64,000 nt of DNA from an uncultured PS1 clade bacterium (GTDB taxonomy: Bacteria; Pseudomonadota; Alphaproteobacteria; MED-G09), in contig CACBCD010000001.1 of assembly GCA_902537725.1 (NCBI GenBank), positions 1 through 64,000 of the forward strand, read 5' to 3'. Below the pieces are notes generated by a model. It saw only the letters and a program-made list of their open reading frames with translations, was not told the DNA's origin and made no database searches. The position numbers and the translations under genes are program-made. This document shows, piece after piece, positions 44,172 to 53,780 of this stretch (the stretch's first letter is position 1; every line of letters starts with the position of its first letter).

Positions 44172-45125
44172 ATGACTAAATTAAACTCTATAATATTTAT
44201 TCTAATTATGGCTTTACTTGGCATTACAATTAACACCGATAAAGCTTACGCAAAAAATTCTATTTATGGACGCTTAGATATTGCTTTAAGCAGTGAGGAT
44301 ACGTCAAGTGGCTCTTACACGGATGTAAAGTCACATGCTTCACGCGTGGGATTTAAGGGTTCACAAACTTTTGATAATGGTGTTGCAGCTATTTACCAAT
44401 ATGAATGGCAAACCGATCCTATTGATGGCGATCCAACTTTTAAACAAAGAAATAGTTTTGTTGGTTTGCAAGGAGCTTTTGGTAAAGTTTTTTTAGGTAT
44501 GCATGATACACCCACAAAAAAAGCACAAGGTAAAATTGATTTATTCAATGATACTGCGGGTGATATTAAGAATATCTTATGGGGAGAAAATAGAAGTAAA
44601 AAAATTATTCAGTGGTCATCTCCAAAAGTGAATGGATTTACTTTAAATGTTATGGGTATTGTAGAAAAGGCTGATGAAGAAGCATTTTCAGTTTCTTTAG
44701 ATTGGAAAGGTAAGATAGGTGGAAATAAATCACACTTTGCTGTTTCATTTGACTCTGAAGTTCCTCAAAAAGGATATTTTTTCGATACAACAAGATTTGC
44801 TGCAACTATCCCCCTTGGCAAACCTTTAACCCTTGGTGTTATTTGGCAGGAGTCAGAAGATACAACTGGGAAATATGATGATGATGGGTATGTGATATCT
44901 CTAAAAATGAAAATGTCTAAAAAGATTACTCTTAAAGCTATGTATGGTGAGTCAGATATGGTTAAAGCAGGAGGAGAACTTACTGGTATCGGCTTTGATT
45001 ATAAAATTGCTAAACCTTTAAAGGTATACCTGAATTACGTTGATAAATCTTTCAATGACACATCTAAGGCTTCAGAACATATTATGGCTGGAATTCAGTA
45101 TAAATTCAGCTTTGATCTGTTTTAA
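44172..45125 (+). CDS. general-type outer-membrane porin, probably phosphate-regulated
   Basis: A signal peptide (FILIMALLGITINTDKAYA) leads to a 16-strand-type porin of 317 residues. RLDIALSSEDTSSG and SRVGFKGSQTFDNGVAAIYQ are the usual Gram-negative porin start, with KQRNSFVGLQGAFGKVFLG and the strand HIMAGIQYKFSFDLF at the end, closing with an aromatic residue. The Pho box upstream and pstS 24 bases downstream suggest that it lets phosphate through the outer membrane, as OprP-like porins do, though it is not obviously an OprP homologue. Confidence 0.9.
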   Translation: MTKLNSIIFILIMALLGITINTDKAYAKNSIYGRLDIALSSEDTSSGSYTDVKSHASRVGFKGSQTFDNGVAAIYQYEWQTDPIDGDPTFKQRNSFVGLQGAFGKVFLGMHDTPTKKAQGKIDLFNDTAGDIKNILWGENRSKKIIQWSSPKVNGFTLNVMGIVEKADEEAFSVSLDWKGKIGGNKSHFAVSFDSEVPQKGYFFDTTRFAATIPLGKPLTLGVIWQESEDTTGKYDDDGYVISLKMKMSKKITLKAMYGESDMVKAGGELTGIGFDYKIAKPLKVYLNYVDKSFNDTSKASEHIMAGIQYKFSFDLF

Positions 45126-45149
45126 TAAATTATGAAATTGGAGAAAATT

Positions 45150-46199
45150 ATGAAAAACTTATTCAAATCACTTGTCATTATTTTATCAATTTCTTTAATA
45201 CCTGGCTTACAAGTAAAAGCTGAAGAGCAAATTAAAATTGTAGGATCCTCAACGGTTTTCCCTTTTTCAACAGCCGTTGCAGAAGAATTTGGAAGGAAAA
45301 CTAAATATAAAACACCTATTGTTGAATCAACTGGTTCAGGCGGCGGTATGAAACTTTTTTGCGCAGGCAATGGAAAACAACATCCTGATATTACGAACGC
45401 ATCGAGGAGAATAAAAAGTAAAGAATTTAAGAAATGTACTGATGCTGGTATTAAAATAATTGAAATTAAAGTTGGCTACGATGGAATTGTTTTAGCAAAT
45501 TCAAAGAGAGCAAATGTAGTTAAACTTACTACACGTGATATTTATATGGCTCTTGCTGAAAAAGTTCCTGCAAATGAAGATGGATCAGAGCTTCAGGATA
45601 ATCCATATCAAACATGGAAAGATGTAAACCGTAATCTACCTAATGTTAAAATAGAAGTTCTTGGTCCTCCTCCAACATCAGGAACAAGAGATGCGTTTGT
45701 TGAACTAGCGATGGATGCTGGCGCAAAGACTTTTCCTGCACTAAAGGAATTGAGGGGAAGTTCTAAAGCTGGAAAAAATGAATTCAAGAAAATTGCTCGT
45801 ACCATTCGTGAAGATGGAGCTTTTATTGAAGCAGGTGAGAATGATAATCTTATTATACAAAAACTTGATCAAAATCCAAATGCTCTCGGTATATTTGGTT
45901 TTAGTTTTCTTGATCAAAATACTGATAAAATCCAAGGATCTATTGTTAATGGTGCCGAACCAACTTTCGATAATATTCTTGTTGGTGATTATCCAATATC
46001 AAGATCTTTATTCTTTTATGTAAAAAAGAATCATATAAGAATGAAACCATCAATTACTCAATTTGTTAAGGAATTTACAAGTTTAGGTGCTATGGGTGAG
46101 GATGGCTATTTAGTCGAAAAAGGTCTAATTCCATTATCACCAGAAGAATATAAAAAGTATAAAAATGCTGGTAAAAATCTAATTGAATTAGAGCTTTGA
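45150..46199 (+). CDS. pstS: phosphate ABC transporter, substrate-binding protein
   Basis: Periplasmic phosphate receptor. The signal peptide (LFKSLVIILSISLIPGLQVKA) is followed by IKIVGSSTVFPFSTAVAEEF, ESTGSGGGMKLFCAG, DITNASRRIK and GPPPTSGTRDAFVELAM, which carry the phosphate-binding Ser, Thr, Arg and Asp residues. The track start at 45132 is less likely than the ATG at 45150, which has GGAG six bases upstream. Length 349. Confidence 0.95.
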   Translation: MKNLFKSLVIILSISLIPGLQVKAEEQIKIVGSSTVFPFSTAVAEEFGRKTKYKTPIVESTGSGGGMKLFCAGNGKQHPDITNASRRIKSKEFKKCTDAGIKIIEIKVGYDGIVLANSKRANVVKLTTRDIYMALAEKVPANEDGSELQDNPYQTWKDVNRNLPNVKIEVLGPPPTSGTRDAFVELAMDAGAKTFPALKELRGSSKAGKNEFKKIARTIREDGAFIEAGENDNLIIQKLDQNPNALGIFGFSFLDQNTDKIQGSIVNGAEPTFDNILVGDYPISRSLFFYVKKNHIRMKPSITQFVKEFTSLGAMGEDGYLVEKGLIPLSPEEYKKYKNAGKNLIELEL

Positions 46200-46232
46200 T
46201 AAAACTGATTTTTCAAATTGTGGAGGATAGAT

Positions 46233-47618
46233 ATTAATACCGATCTTTTAATAAGTTTATCATTGATAATTGTTTCGGGGCTTCTATCCTTCACTTTAGC
46301 CAAACAAAGAGCAGTATTTTATCTCCGAAATAATGAACCTTTAAGATCAATGCCAATTTATCATGGCTTGTATGTCTCTTTATGGTCGACCTTACTGCCT
46401 ATATTTCTTATTATTTTTCTTCTTTTCTTTAAGGATAGTTATTTAAATTATCTTGTTATACCCTTTCTTTCTGAGGAAACTATAGACCTAGGAATTGATG
46501 AAATTTTATATGTTAAAAGTTTTTTAATAAATAATATTTCTAGTTTAAGCACTCTTATTAGTAGCGGTTTTATCTCTGAAGGTGATGCAAATCTATTAGT
46601 TGAAAAGTATCAAGAAACTAGAGTTATTTCTTTCTCATCTTTAGTTTTACTTTCAATCATATTAAGTTTTGTATCATACAAGAAACTATCTGTTCGATAT
46701 GATGCAAGAAGAAGAGTAGAAAGAATTTTAAAATTTATATTCTTCGTTTTTTCAACAATAGCAGTTTTAACTACGGTAGGTATTATCTTTTCTCTAATCT
46801 TTGAAACCTTGAGATTTTTCTCCCAAGTAGGTTTTTTTGATTTTGTTTTTGGTACACATTGGTCTCCACAAACAGCCATTAGGGAGGATCAAGTTGGATC
46901 ATCTGGAAGTTTTGGTGCTATTCCATTATTTACGGGCACGCTTTTAATAACCGCTGTAGCTATGTCGATTGCTGCTCCACTAGGATTATATTCTGCTATT
47001 TTTCTATCTCAATATGCGAAACCTAAAACAAGAGATTTTTTAAAGCCTATTTTAGAAATATTAGCTGGTATTCCAACAGTTGTTTATGGTTTTTTTGCAG
47101 CTCTAACGGTAGGCCCTTTTGTAAGAAGTTGTGGGGAATATATTGGTTTAACTGTTGCCACTGAGTCTGCACTTGCGGCCGGGTTGGTAATGGGTGTAAT
47201 GATAATACCCTATGTTTCATCGTTATCTGATGATGTTATGACGGCTGTTCCATTATCTTTAAGAGATGGGTCATTAGCTTTGGGTGCAACAAAGGCTGAG
47301 ACAGTAAAAAAAGTTATAATTCCTGCGGCTTTACCAGGTATAGTTAGTGCACTCTTATTAGCTATTTCTAGGGCAATTGGCGAGACGATGATTGTAGTTA
47401 TGGCAGCAGGACTAGCTGCAAATCTTACCGCAAATCCTTTGTCTGCAGTTACAACAGTTACTGTTCAAATAGTTACTCTATTGGTTGGAGACCAAGAATT
47501 TGACAGTGCAAAAACTTTAGCGGCCTTCGCATTAGGATTGATGCTATTTGTAATAACATTGGCTCTTAACGTGTTTGCTATGATAATAGTTCGGAGATAT
47601 AGAGAGCGATATGAGTAA
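46233..47618 (+). CDS. pstC: phosphate ABC transporter permease PstC (probable ATT start)
   Basis: Membrane channel subunit. The N-terminal helix NTDLLISLSLIIVSGLLSFTLA and the C-terminal MetI-type permease core (AMSIAAPLGLYSAIFLSQYA, then LEILAGIPTVVYGFFAALTV and AISRAIGETMIVVMAAG) identify it. The track begins at a TTG (46218) that lies before the ribosome site GGAGGA at 46222-46227. The in-frame codon five bases after this site is ATT at 46233, giving an N-terminus of (M)NTDLLIS, as expected for the family. No ATG is near. A long periplasmic insertion precedes the core. The frame is certain; the ATT start is inferred. Confidence 0.9.
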   Translation: MNTDLLISLSLIIVSGLLSFTLAKQRAVFYLRNNEPLRSMPIYHGLYVSLWSTLLPIFLIIFLLFFKDSYLNYLVIPFLSEETIDLGIDEILYVKSFLINNISSLSTLISSGFISEGDANLLVEKYQETRVISFSSLVLLSIILSFVSYKKLSVRYDARRRVERILKFIFFVFSTIAVLTTVGIIFSLIFETLRFFSQVGFFDFVFGTHWSPQTAIREDQVGSSGSFGAIPLFTGTLLITAVAMSIAAPLGLYSAIFLSQYAKPKTRDFLKPILEILAGIPTVVYGFFAALTVGPFVRSCGEYIGLTVATESALAAGLVMGVMIIPYVSSLSDDVMTAVPLSLRDGSLALGATKAETVKKVIIPAALPGIVSALLLAISRAIGETMIVVMAAGLAANLTANPLSAVTTVTVQIVTLLVGDQEFDSAKTLAAFALGLMLFVITLALNVFAMIIVRRYRERYE

Positions 47619-48846
47619 GAATCTATCAATAAGACATAGAGCTGAAAAACGTTTTATAGCATATGGATTTATTTCACTAATTTTAGCTGCAACAATGCTT
47701 GCTACAATAATTGGATCTATGATTTATAGATCGATTCCTGCTTACACAAATTATTCAATTGACCTTGAAATAAATATGACTGAAATTTCTGCAGAGGATG
47801 AATTTGAAGATATTAATTTTAGAGGTATTATTCGATCTTCATTATTTTCCTTTTTTCCTGAAGTTGAGAGCCGTTCTGATAAAAGAAAATTATTTAAATT
47901 AATTTCTTCAAGTGCTTCATACACTCTCAGAGATTTCATAATTGAAAATCCTTCCTATATTAATAAGAAATTCTATTTTAATGTTTTATTTACCGATGAC
48001 TCTGATATTTTTTATAAAGGTTATGTTGATACATCGCTTTCGGAGAGTGAAAGGAGGCTGGATGATCAAGAAGTTGCTTGGTTAAATGAATTAAAAAATA
48101 CAGGTAGAGTAAAAAATAAAATATCAAAAAATTTATTCTTAAATGGAGATAGTAGAGAGCCGGAAGTTGCTGGATTTTGGGGTGCCACAATTGGTTCATT
48201 AATTACAATATCTGTGACTTTATTGTTAAGTTTTCCTATCGGAGTCTTAACCGCTATTTACTTAGAAAATTTTGCTGTAAAAAATCGCATTACAGATTTT
48301 ATTGAGGTAAATATAAATAATCTTGCAGCCGTTCCGTCAATTATATTTGGTTTATTAGGTTTAGCTGTTTTTATTAATTTTTTTGGAATGCCAAGATCTA
48401 TCCCATTGGTAGGAGGTCTTGTGTTATCATTGATGACATTACCAACTATTATTATTGCTACAAGATCATCACTTCAATCTGTCCCTCCGTCTATAAGAGA
48501 GGCAGCACTGGCAATGGGTGCTTCTGAAATGCAGGTTGTTTTTCAACATTTACTCCCTTCTGCTTTACCTGGGATTTTTACTGGAACAATTATTGGTTTA
48601 GCTCGTGCTTTTGGTGAGTCTGCACCACTATTATTAATAGGTATGGTTGCGTTTATTGTGGATATACCATCAACTTTTACTGATCCTGCAACTGCTCTTC
48701 CAGTTCAAATATATATATGGGCCGATAGCCCAGAAAGAGCTTTTGTTGCTAAAACAAGTGCTGCTACTTTAATTCTTATAGGCCTTCTTATATTAATTAA
48801 TCTTGCGGCCGTATTATTAAGAAAACGTTATGAAGTTAAATGGTGA
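47611..48846 (+). CDS. pstA: phosphate ABC transporter permease PstA
   Basis: Second membrane subunit, overlapping the pstC end by eight bases. Core motifs are [53 protein letters not shown] and [17 protein letters not shown]. The N-terminal 190 residues hold a first helix and a long periplasmic domain, so the protein (411 residues) is much longer than E. coli PstA, a form common in alphaproteobacteria. It ends inside the start of pstB. Confidence 0.94.
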   Translation: MSKNLSIRHRAEKRFIAYGFISLILAATMLATIIGSMIYRSIPAYTNYSIDLEINMTEISAEDEFEDINFRGIIRSSLFSFFPEVESRSDKRKLFKLISSSASYTLRDFIIENPSYINKKFYFNVLFTDDSDIFYKGYVDTSLSESERRLDDQEVAWLNELKNTGRVKNKISKNLFLNGDSREPEVAGFWGATIGSLITISVTLLLSFPIGVLTAIYLENFAVKNRITDFIEVNINNLAAVPSIIFGLLGLAVFINFFGMPRSIPLVGGLVLSLMTLPTIIIATRSSLQSVPPSIREAALAMGASEMQVVFQHLLPSALPGIFTGTIIGLARAFGESAPLLLIGMVAFIVDIPSTFTDPATALPVQIYIWADSPERAFVAKTSAATLILIGLLILINLAAVLLRKRYEVKW

Positions 48847-49648
48847 TTTGATTATGGATGAACAAAAAAAACAAAATAATATCAGAAATAAAAAGTCTTT
48901 AATCGAGTGCAGAGGTGTAGACGTTTTTTATGGAGATAAACAGGCTTTATTTGGTATTAATCTTGATATAGGTGAAAAAGAGGTTACTTCATTAATTGGC
49001 CCTTCTGGTTGTGGAAAGTCGACTTTTCTTAGGTGTATTAACAGAATGAATGATGTGATAGAAATATGCAAGGTCGCAGGTACTATTAAAATTGATAATG
49101 AGGATATATATCATCCTGATGTTGATGTTGTTGAGTTAAGATCAAGAATAGGAATGGTTTTTCAAAAACCTAATCCTTTTCCTAAATCAGTTTATGATAA
49201 TGTTGCTTATGGACCAAAACTACACGGTAGGATCTTGCATAAAGACGATCTTGATGCGAAAGTAGAAAAAAGTTTAGAGAGAGCAGGTCTTTGGTCTGAG
49301 GTCAAAGATAGACTTGGTGAACCAGGCACTAGCCTTTCAGGTGGACAACAGCAACGACTATGTATTGCAAGGGCTATTGCCATTGACCCTTCAATTATTC
49401 TAATGGATGAACCCTGTTCAGCCTTGGACCCTATTGCAACTGCTAAGATTGAAGAATTGATTGATGAACTAAAAGATAATTTTACAATTACAATTGTAAC
49501 TCATTCTATGCAGCAAGCAGCAAGAGTATCCCAAAGAACTGCCTTTTTCCACTTGGGAAAACTAATAGAAGTTGGTGATACTGAAAAAATTTTTAGAAGT
49601 CCTGATCATGAACAAACAGAGGCTTATGTAACAGGAAGGTATGGATAA
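48830..49648 (+). CDS. pstB: phosphate ABC transporter ATPase PstB
   Basis: Walker A is [22 protein letters not shown], the Q loop is [21 protein letters not shown], the signature [16 protein letters not shown] and Walker [24 protein letters not shown] is a PstB hallmark. The ATG at 48830 overlaps pstA by 17 bases; a second ATG at 48854 (MDEQKKQNN) is a possible true start. It energises phosphate uptake. Confidence 0.95.
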   Translation: MKLNGDLIMDEQKKQNNIRNKKSLIECRGVDVFYGDKQALFGINLDIGEKEVTSLIGPSGCGKSTFLRCINRMNDVIEICKVAGTIKIDNEDIYHPDVDVVELRSRIGMVFQKPNPFPKSVYDNVAYGPKLHGRILHKDDLDAKVEKSLERAGLWSEVKDRLGEPGTSLSGGQQQRLCIARAIAIDPSIILMDEPCSALDPIATAKIEELIDELKDNFTITIVTHSMQQAARVSQRTAFFHLGKLIEVGDTEKIFRSPDHEQTEAYVTGRYG

Positions 49649-49658
49649 AGGTAATAAA

Positions 49659-50363
49659 ATGGATGATCAACATATAGTAACCTCATTTGATAAAGAATTA
49701 AAAGATTTAACTGATGGTCTTGTGGGTTTAGGTGGTTTGGCTCAAATAGCTCTTAGGAATGTTGAGCAATCACTGAGAATGAACGACCATGATCTTGCTA
49801 AGCAGACAATTGAAGCTGACAGGCAAATCAATGCGCTTCAATTGTCACTAGAAGATAAGACTTTTAATATTTTAGCAAAAAGACAGCCAATGGCTAACGA
49901 TTTAAGGATGGTTTTTTCTGCAGTAAAAGTTTCCCTATATTTGGAAAGAATTGGAGATATGTGCAAAGGAGTTTGTAAACGAATAGTAAAAGGAGATTTA
50001 TTAAATGCTAAATCCCCTAAAACCATTGATGCTCTTGTAAATTTAACTAAAAATGTTCAACAAAGTTTAGATTTAGTTTTAGAAGATTATGCTCAAGGTA
50101 AATCACAACATGCGCTGGATGTTTGGAAATCTGATATTAAAATAGACTCATCATATGCAAATATTTTATCTGCCATTTTAGATGATATTAAAGAAAAACC
50201 AGAGGCAATTGAGGCTCTTGTTCCATTATTTTTTATTGCTCGCTACTTAGAGAGAATTGGTGATCAAGCAACAAATATTGCTGAAGTAACTCACTTTATA
50301 GTTACTGGCGAGACGCTGGGCGATGATAGAAAAATGGAAGTTGAGGATGAAACTGTTTTTTAA
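49659..50363 (+). CDS. phoU: phosphate signalling protein PhoU
   Basis: Negative regulator linking Pst to PhoR. Two three-helix bundles each carry the metal-binding E/DxxxD pattern, seen in SLYLERIGDMCKGVCKRI and ARYLERIGDQATNIAEVTHF. The track begins at 49641, which has its ribosome-like sequence too close; the ATG at 49659 has AAAGGT at good spacing and gives about 234 residues. It lies between pstB and phoB. Confidence 0.94.
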   Translation: MDDQHIVTSFDKELKDLTDGLVGLGGLAQIALRNVEQSLRMNDHDLAKQTIEADRQINALQLSLEDKTFNILAKRQPMANDLRMVFSAVKVSLYLERIGDMCKGVCKRIVKGDLLNAKSPKTIDALVNLTKNVQQSLDLVLEDYAQGKSQHALDVWKSDIKIDSSYANILSAILDDIKEKPEAIEALVPLFFIARYLERIGDQATNIAEVTHFIVTGETLGDDRKMEVEDETVF

Positions 50364-50383
50364 TTTTAAAATAAATTTTTAAA

Positions 50384-51088
50384 ATGAGTAAGCATACAGA
50401 TTATAAAATATTGATAGCAGAAGATGAAGAGAGCTTGGCTATGCTAATTGATTACAATCTTATTAAAAATGGATATAAAACAAAAATAGTGAAAGATGGT
50501 GATTTTGTTTTATCTGAGTGTGAGATATTCTTTCCTGATCTAATACTCTTGGATTGGATGTTGCCAAATATTTCAGGTATCGAATTATGCAGGCGTCTAA
50601 GAACTCAAAAAAAATATAATAATGTTCCTATTATAATGATTACCGCACTTGGTGAGGAAAGTGATAAAATAAGAGGATTAGAAACCGGGGCTGATGATTA
50701 TATAACAAAACCATTTTCATTTCCTGAGTTAATTGCAAGAATTGATGCGGTCTTGAGAAGATCTAAGTTTTCTAAAGGACAAAATATCATTGAAGTAGGG
50801 GATATCTCAATCAATAAAGACGAATACCGTGTCTTTAGGGATGGAGTTTCAATAAGTTTAGGCCCTACAGAGTTTAAACTATTAAATTGTTTGGTTGAAC
50901 ATCCAAATATGGTTTTTAGCAGAGAAAAGCTATTAGATAGTGTATGGGGTGTAGACAACATCAATGTAGAAATAAGAACAGTTGATGTTCATATTGGTCG
51001 ATTAAGAAAGGCTCTTAGGATTAAAGGAAAAAAAGATCCTATTAGAACTGTAAGATCTGCAGGATATTCAATTAATCAGATCTCTTAG
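50384..51088 (+). CDS. phoB: phosphate regulon response regulator PhoB
   Basis: Receiver domain with acidic pair AEDEES, phosphoacceptor Asp in LILLDWMLPNISG, and Lys in DDYITKPFSF. The OmpR-type winged helix contains LGPTEFKLLNCLVEHPNMVFSREKLLDSVWG and RTVDVHIGRLRKAL. Length 234 is standard. It sits 20 bases after phoU and should bind the Pho box upstream of the porin gene, forming positive feedback. The stop overlaps the gcrA stop convergently. Confidence 0.96.
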   Translation: MSKHTDYKILIAEDEESLAMLIDYNLIKNGYKTKIVKDGDFVLSECEIFFPDLILLDWMLPNISGIELCRRLRTQKKYNNVPIIMITALGEESDKIRGLETGADDYITKPFSFPELIARIDAVLRRSKFSKGQNIIEVGDISINKDEYRVFRDGVSISLGPTEFKLLNCLVEHPNMVFSREKLLDSVWGVDNINVEIRTVDVHIGRLRKALRIKGKKDPIRTVRSAGYSINQIS

Positions 51089-51588
51089 TAATTACCTACA
51101 TTAGTCTTAGTATTCCTTTTTGCGGAAAATTTAACTTTCTTTTTTCTTCTAGTTTCAAATGGTTGATAGGCAACTTTAGTATGTTCCTCACAATAAACAG
51201 AACCTTGAACTCTGTTTAATCCACAAAACCTAAAATTTTCATCTGATGGTTCACCAATTGGCCATTTACAAATTTTTTCTGTTAACATTAAAATATTAAT
51301 TGGTTTTCCATCTGAGTTGACAGCAGGCTCGGGCAGAGAAAGTGGTTTTAAATTTTCATTATACCTATCTTTTGAAGAAAAATTTGAAGAAAAATTTGAA
51401 GGTTCCCTGTGTCTTATCCTACTTTTTGGTCTTGTTGGGCTAGCTCTTCCAGCTAGGCCCAGTCTATGCACTTTGCCAATTACGGCGTTTCTAGTTACAT
51501 CACCTAATTCTCTCGCTATTTGACTTGCACTAAGACCTTCACCCCATAATTTTGTTAGTATTTCTACCCTGTCATCGGTCCATGCCAT
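51085..51588 (-). CDS. gcrA: cell cycle regulator GcrA
   Basis: Alphaproteobacterial sigma70-associated regulator that acts at CcrM-methylated GANTC promoters in Caulobacter. The N-terminal helix-turn-helix is AWTDDRVEILTKLWGEGLSA then SQIARELGDVTRNAVIGKVHRLGL, essentially diagnostic. The C-terminal sigma-binding half has CKWPIGEP and RFCG with YCEEHTKVAYQP. The track starts far upstream at 51681; the ATG at 51588 has GGGAG eight bases before it and begins MAWTDDR. The linker is lengthened by an in-frame 12-base repeat encoding SNFSSNFSS. Confidence 0.96.
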   Translation of the reverse strand: MAWTDDRVEILTKLWGEGLSASQIARELGDVTRNAVIGKVHRLGLAGRASPTRPKSRIRHREPSNFSSNFSSKDRYNENLKPLSLPEPAVNSDGKPINILMLTEKICKWPIGEPSDENFRFCGLNRVQGSVYCEEHTKVAYQPFETRRKKKVKFSAKRNTKTNVGNY

Positions 51589-51729
51589 TTTATCTTCTCC
51601 CATTAAATATAAAATATATGGTATACATTTTTTCATCGTATACAAGATATAGTTGTTAAAAAAAATAAAAAAATTACACATTTTTAAGAAATAACTTTAT
51701 TTATTGTCATTATTGTTCAGAATAAGCCC

Positions 51730-52545
51730 ATGTCAGATAATTCTAAATTTCAATGGATACAACCAAGAGACCCTGGTAGAGTAAATTGGTATGGTTTGTG
51801 GACTTTATATAAGAAAGAAGTCCAAAGATTCTTTAAAATTTTTTTACAAACAGTAGCTGCGCCAATAGCAACAACTATCTTATTTATGGCAATTTTTACT
51901 TTAGCTTTGGGTAATTTGAGGCCAGATATTAGAGGTGTACCATTTATTGAGTTTTTAGCGCCCGGTTTAATAATGATGTCAATTCTACAGCAAGCTTTTA
52001 ACCATACATCTTCGTCTTTGCTTATATCAAAAATTCAAGGGAATATAGTTGATATTCTCATGCCACCCATATCTGCAGGCGAAATGAATGTTGCAATTTC
52101 ACTTGGAGGTGTAACTAGGGGTATTGTAGTTGCACTAGTTTCTTTACCTTGTATTCATTTCTTATTTGTAGAGCTCAGCATTTTTCATACCTGGGCGATA
52201 ATATACTATTCAGTTTCGGGATCCTTATTCTTATCATTGCTTGGTATAATCACTGGTATTTGGTCGGAAAAATTTGATCACTTAGGAACTATAACTAATT
52301 TTATTATTGTACCTTTATCATTCTTATCTGGAACATTTTATTCAGTAGATAGAATGCCTGAATTTGCAAGGATATTAATAGACTATAATCCATTTTTTTA
52401 CATAATTGATGGCTTCCGATATGGCTTTATTGGTTCATCCGATAGTTCTATTTTTTTTGGTGTTATATTTATTCTTATTCTGAATATTTTTCTTTGGGTT
52501 TTAAGTTTATTTTTATTAAAAAAAGGTTGGAGGTTGAAGACTTAG
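51730..52545 (+). CDS. ABC-2 type transporter permease (orphan)
   Basis: Six-helix ABC-2 permease of 271 residues, YadH/NodJ-like: LYKKEVQRFFKIFLQTVAAPIATTI, PFIEFLAPGLIMMSILQQAF and FNHTSSSLL, then FIIVPLSFLSGTFYSVDRMPEF. It would export a polysaccharide, lipid or drug with a partner ATPase, but none is adjacent in this window. It lies between gcrA and argD and may share its promoter with divergent gcrA. Confidence 0.88.
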   Translation: MSDNSKFQWIQPRDPGRVNWYGLWTLYKKEVQRFFKIFLQTVAAPIATTILFMAIFTLALGNLRPDIRGVPFIEFLAPGLIMMSILQQAFNHTSSSLLISKIQGNIVDILMPPISAGEMNVAISLGGVTRGIVVALVSLPCIHFLFVELSIFHTWAIIYYSVSGSLFLSLLGIITGIWSEKFDHLGTITNFIIVPLSFLSGTFYSVDRMPEFARILIDYNPFFYIIDGFRYGFIGSSDSSIFFGVIFILILNIFLWVLSLFLLKKGWRLKT

Positions 52546-52597
52546 TAAAAAGATAGTAGTAGGAAAAAATTATTTATTTTTTAAATTTGAGAATGAC

Positions 52598-53767
52598 ATG
52601 AATAGTTCAGTAATGAATACCTATAATCGTTATCCAGTTTCTTTTAGGGAAGGAAATGGAGCATGGCTAACTTCCTTAGATAATAAAAAATTTTTAGATT
52701 TCTCTTCTGGTATTGCTGTTAATATTCTTGGTCATAATCATCCTGAGATCAATAAGACCTTTGAAATGCAGGCAAATAAAATTTGGCACGTTTCAAACTT
52801 GTACACTATCCCTGAGCAAGAGTTGCTAGCAAAAAAATTATGTGAGTTAAGTTTTGCTGAGAAAGTTTTCTTTTGTAACTCTGGCGCAGAAGCAGTTGAG
52901 GGTGCTATTAAAATAGCCAGAAAATTTCAATCTTTTAAAGGTAGTGTTGAGAGAAATGAAATTATTACTTTTAAGAACTCTTTTCATGGTAGAACATTAG
53001 CAACACTTGCCGCCGCTTCCAATTCACTTCATACAGAGGGCTTTAATCCTATACCTGATGGTTTTGTGAATATACCCTTAGACGAAAACATCTTAAAAAA
53101 AACTATTTCAGATAAGACGGCTGGAATTTTAATTGAGCCTGTACAAGGTGAGGGAGGAATAAATCCTGTTTCAAATGAATTTTTGGTTTTTATAAGAAAA
53201 TTATGTGACGAGAATAAAATTTTAATGATCCTTGATCAGGTTCAGTGCGGGATGGGTCGAACTGGTAAATTATTTTCTCATGAATGGTCAGGTATAGAGC
53301 CAGATATAGTTACTCTCGCAAAAGGTTTGGGTGCAGGTTTCCCAATTGGTGCAGTACTAGCTTCTGAGGAAGCCTCAAAAGGAATGCAACAGGGAAGCCA
53401 TGGTTCGACTTTTGGGGGTAATCCAGTTGGATGTTCAATTGCTTTAAAAGTAATAGAACTTATCGAAAAAGAAGAAATTTTGAATAATGTAACAAGACTT
53501 TCAGGTATTCTTATTTGCGAATTAGAAAAGTTGGTTGAAAAGCATCATAATAAAATTTCTGGTGTTAGAGGTAAGGGCTTAATCATCGGGGTTGAGTGCA
53601 TTGAAAAGAATTCTGTTATCACTGACCTAGCTTTCCAAAATGGCTTATTACTTGTAAATGCTGCTAACAATGTTATCAGATTTTTACCACCTTTAAATAT
53701 ATCTGAAAATGAAGTCATGGAAGCTATAAAAAAATTCGACGAAACATTATCAAATTTAGATATATAG
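52598..53767 (+). CDS. argD: acetylornithine aminotransferase
   Basis: PLP enzyme of arginine synthesis. Motifs are LDFSSGIAVNILGHNHPEI, VFFCNSGAEAVEGAIKIARKF, SFHGRTLATLAAASN, DQVQCGMGRTGKLFSHE and the PLP-Lys region TLAKGLGAGFPIGAVLAS. 389 residues is normal. It lies 13 bases before argF. Family members can also act as succinyldiaminopimelate aminotransferase, which may complement dapD and dapE in this genome. Confidence 0.95.
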   Translation: MNSSVMNTYNRYPVSFREGNGAWLTSLDNKKFLDFSSGIAVNILGHNHPEINKTFEMQANKIWHVSNLYTIPEQELLAKKLCELSFAEKVFFCNSGAEAVEGAIKIARKFQSFKGSVERNEIITFKNSFHGRTLATLAAASNSLHTEGFNPIPDGFVNIPLDENILKKTISDKTAGILIEPVQGEGGINPVSNEFLVFIRKLCDENKILMILDQVQCGMGRTGKLFSHEWSGIEPDIVTLAKGLGAGFPIGAVLASEEASKGMQQGSHGSTFGGNPVGCSIALKVIELIEKEEILNNVTRLSGILICELEKLVEKHHNKISGVRGKGLIIGVECIEKNSVITDLAFQNGLLLVNAANNVIRFLPPLNISENEVMEAIKKFDETLSNLDI

Positions 53768-53780
53768 TATATGGTTTAAC

